From assembly GCA_039090855.1 (NCBI GenBank), contig CM077034.1, positions 11,424,984 to 11,488,983 on the forward strand: 64,000 nucleotides of DNA, given 5' to 3'. Position numbers and translations under genes: made by a program. Numbering within the stretch: the first letter of the stretch is position 1; every line of letters begins with the position of its first letter. The DNA is from Macrothele yani. Taxonomy: Eukaryota; Arthropoda; Arachnida; Araneae; Macrothelidae. Below, piece by piece: positions 63,153-64,000 of the stretch. The notes beneath the pieces are model-generated. The model did no database searches, had not been told where the DNA came from, and saw only the letters and a list, made by a program, of their open reading frames with translations.

Positions 63153-64000
63153 ACATCCCATGGTATACCTGCCATGGTATACCTGGCACAAAGTATAATG
63201 TCATCTACAGGTAAAAGAATTATCTTTGAATCTCTGTTTAGTCACATATATGCTGAACAAAAAGAAACAACCAGGCCTGTTATGACAATATTTTTTAAGA
63301 TGCAGCTGCTTGGAAAATGTTGCCATAATACAGTATAATGTACCCTTGCCATGGTATATTTGATCTTTGCCATGGTATACCTGGCACAAAGTATAATGTC
63401 ATCTACAGGTAAAAGAATTATCTTTGAATCTCTGTTTAGTCACATATATGCCAAAGAAAAAGAAACAACCAGGCCTGTTATGGCAATATTTTTTAAGAAG
63501 ATGCAGCTGCTTGGAAAATGAATGGAAGTGAAGGTGGGCTTTGAGAGAAACTTAATCTGCTGACGGATCAGCCTGGAGCAACCAAAGGGTCAACGTTACT
63601 TTTAAAGCAACCTTTGCCATAATACAGTATAATGTACCCTTGCCATGGTATATTTTATCTTTGCCATGGTATACCTGGCAAAAAGTATAATGTCATCTAC
63701 AGGTAAAAGAATTATCTTTGAATCTCTGTTTAGTCACATATATGCTGAACAAAAAGAAACAACCAGGCCTGTTATGGCAATATTTTTTAAGAAGATGCAG
63801 CTGCGTGGAAAATGAATGGAAGTGAAGGTGGGCTTTGAGATAAACTTAATCTGCTGACGGATCAGCCTGGAGCAACCAAAGGGTCAAAGTTACTTTTAAA
63901 GCAACCTTTGCCATAATACAGTATAATGTACCTTTGCCATGGTATACCTTGCAAAAAGTATAATGTCATCTACAGATAAAAGAATTATCTTTGAATCTCT
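63153..64000 (+). repeat. Tandem array of about 293-bp units, continuing past the window
   Basis: Units share GCCATAATACAGTATAATGT, CTTTGCCATGGTATACC, AGTATAATGTCATCTACAGG, TAGTCACATATATG and GAATGGAAGTGAAGGTGGGC (63522 and 63815, 293 bp apart). The first unit is shorter and lacks the GAATGGAAG block. No coding signal. Confidence 0.92.

Overview
The window is AT-rich animal nuclear DNA made mostly of transposable elements and tandem repeats, with few host exons. The mix of RTE-clade retrotransposons, several hAT lineages, three Penelope-like elements (PLEs, one with an N-terminal GIY-YIG endonuclease) and abundant tRNA-derived SINEs fits an invertebrate. A chelicerate, perhaps a spider, is my first guess. 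The main clue is a PLE of the Naiad type that looks like a selenoprotein gene, a state described in spiders and clams, so a bivalve is not excluded. The species is inferred, not shown.

Layout. 1-4.9 kb: tRNA-derived SINEs (SINE-A), including a tandem array built from a SINE tail and nested copies. 5-8.8 kb: two RTE copies (A, B) on either side of a (TA)n tract. 9-12 kb: a second tRNA-derived element (SINE-B) and a ZMYM1-like hAT pseudogene. 11.9-14.9 kb: RTE copies C and D. 14.86-19.7 kb: the Naiad-like PLE with pseudo-LTRs, an in-frame TGA at a conserved Cys position and a SECIS-like hairpin just after the stop. 19.7-21.5 kb: RTE copy E, internally inverted. 22.6-31.4 kb: SINEs, a hAT N-terminal fragment and 13 copies of a tRNA-like repeat unit in a direct array, an inverted array and a foldback. 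32.4-36.4 kb: RTE and SINE debris, including a tandem duplication.

36.97-53.6 kb: the one clear host gene, the first two coding exons of an equilibrative nucleoside transporter (SLC29/ENT) on the + strand, separated by an intron of about 16.4 kb. That intron holds a 78-bp repeat array, a Merlin/ISXO2-like fragment, a hAT end with a 36-bp minisatellite, a second hAT split by a 5.3-kb 37-bp minisatellite, two canonical PLE fragments and a short hAT with intact ends. 53.7-56 kb, presumably intron 2: a 187-bp tandem array with inverted copies. 56-59.1 kb: a TTAA-flanked MITE, another inverted-repeat element and a 295-bp-armed palindrome. 59.8-64 kb: a tandem array interrupted by RTE copy G, the only nearly intact retrotransposon (938 codons).

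No rRNA gene, CRISPR array or operon was seen. Most long ORFs are transposon remnants or repeat artefacts. Functionally the window is one host transporter gene inside a dense record of retrotransposition, hAT transposition and minisatellite birth.
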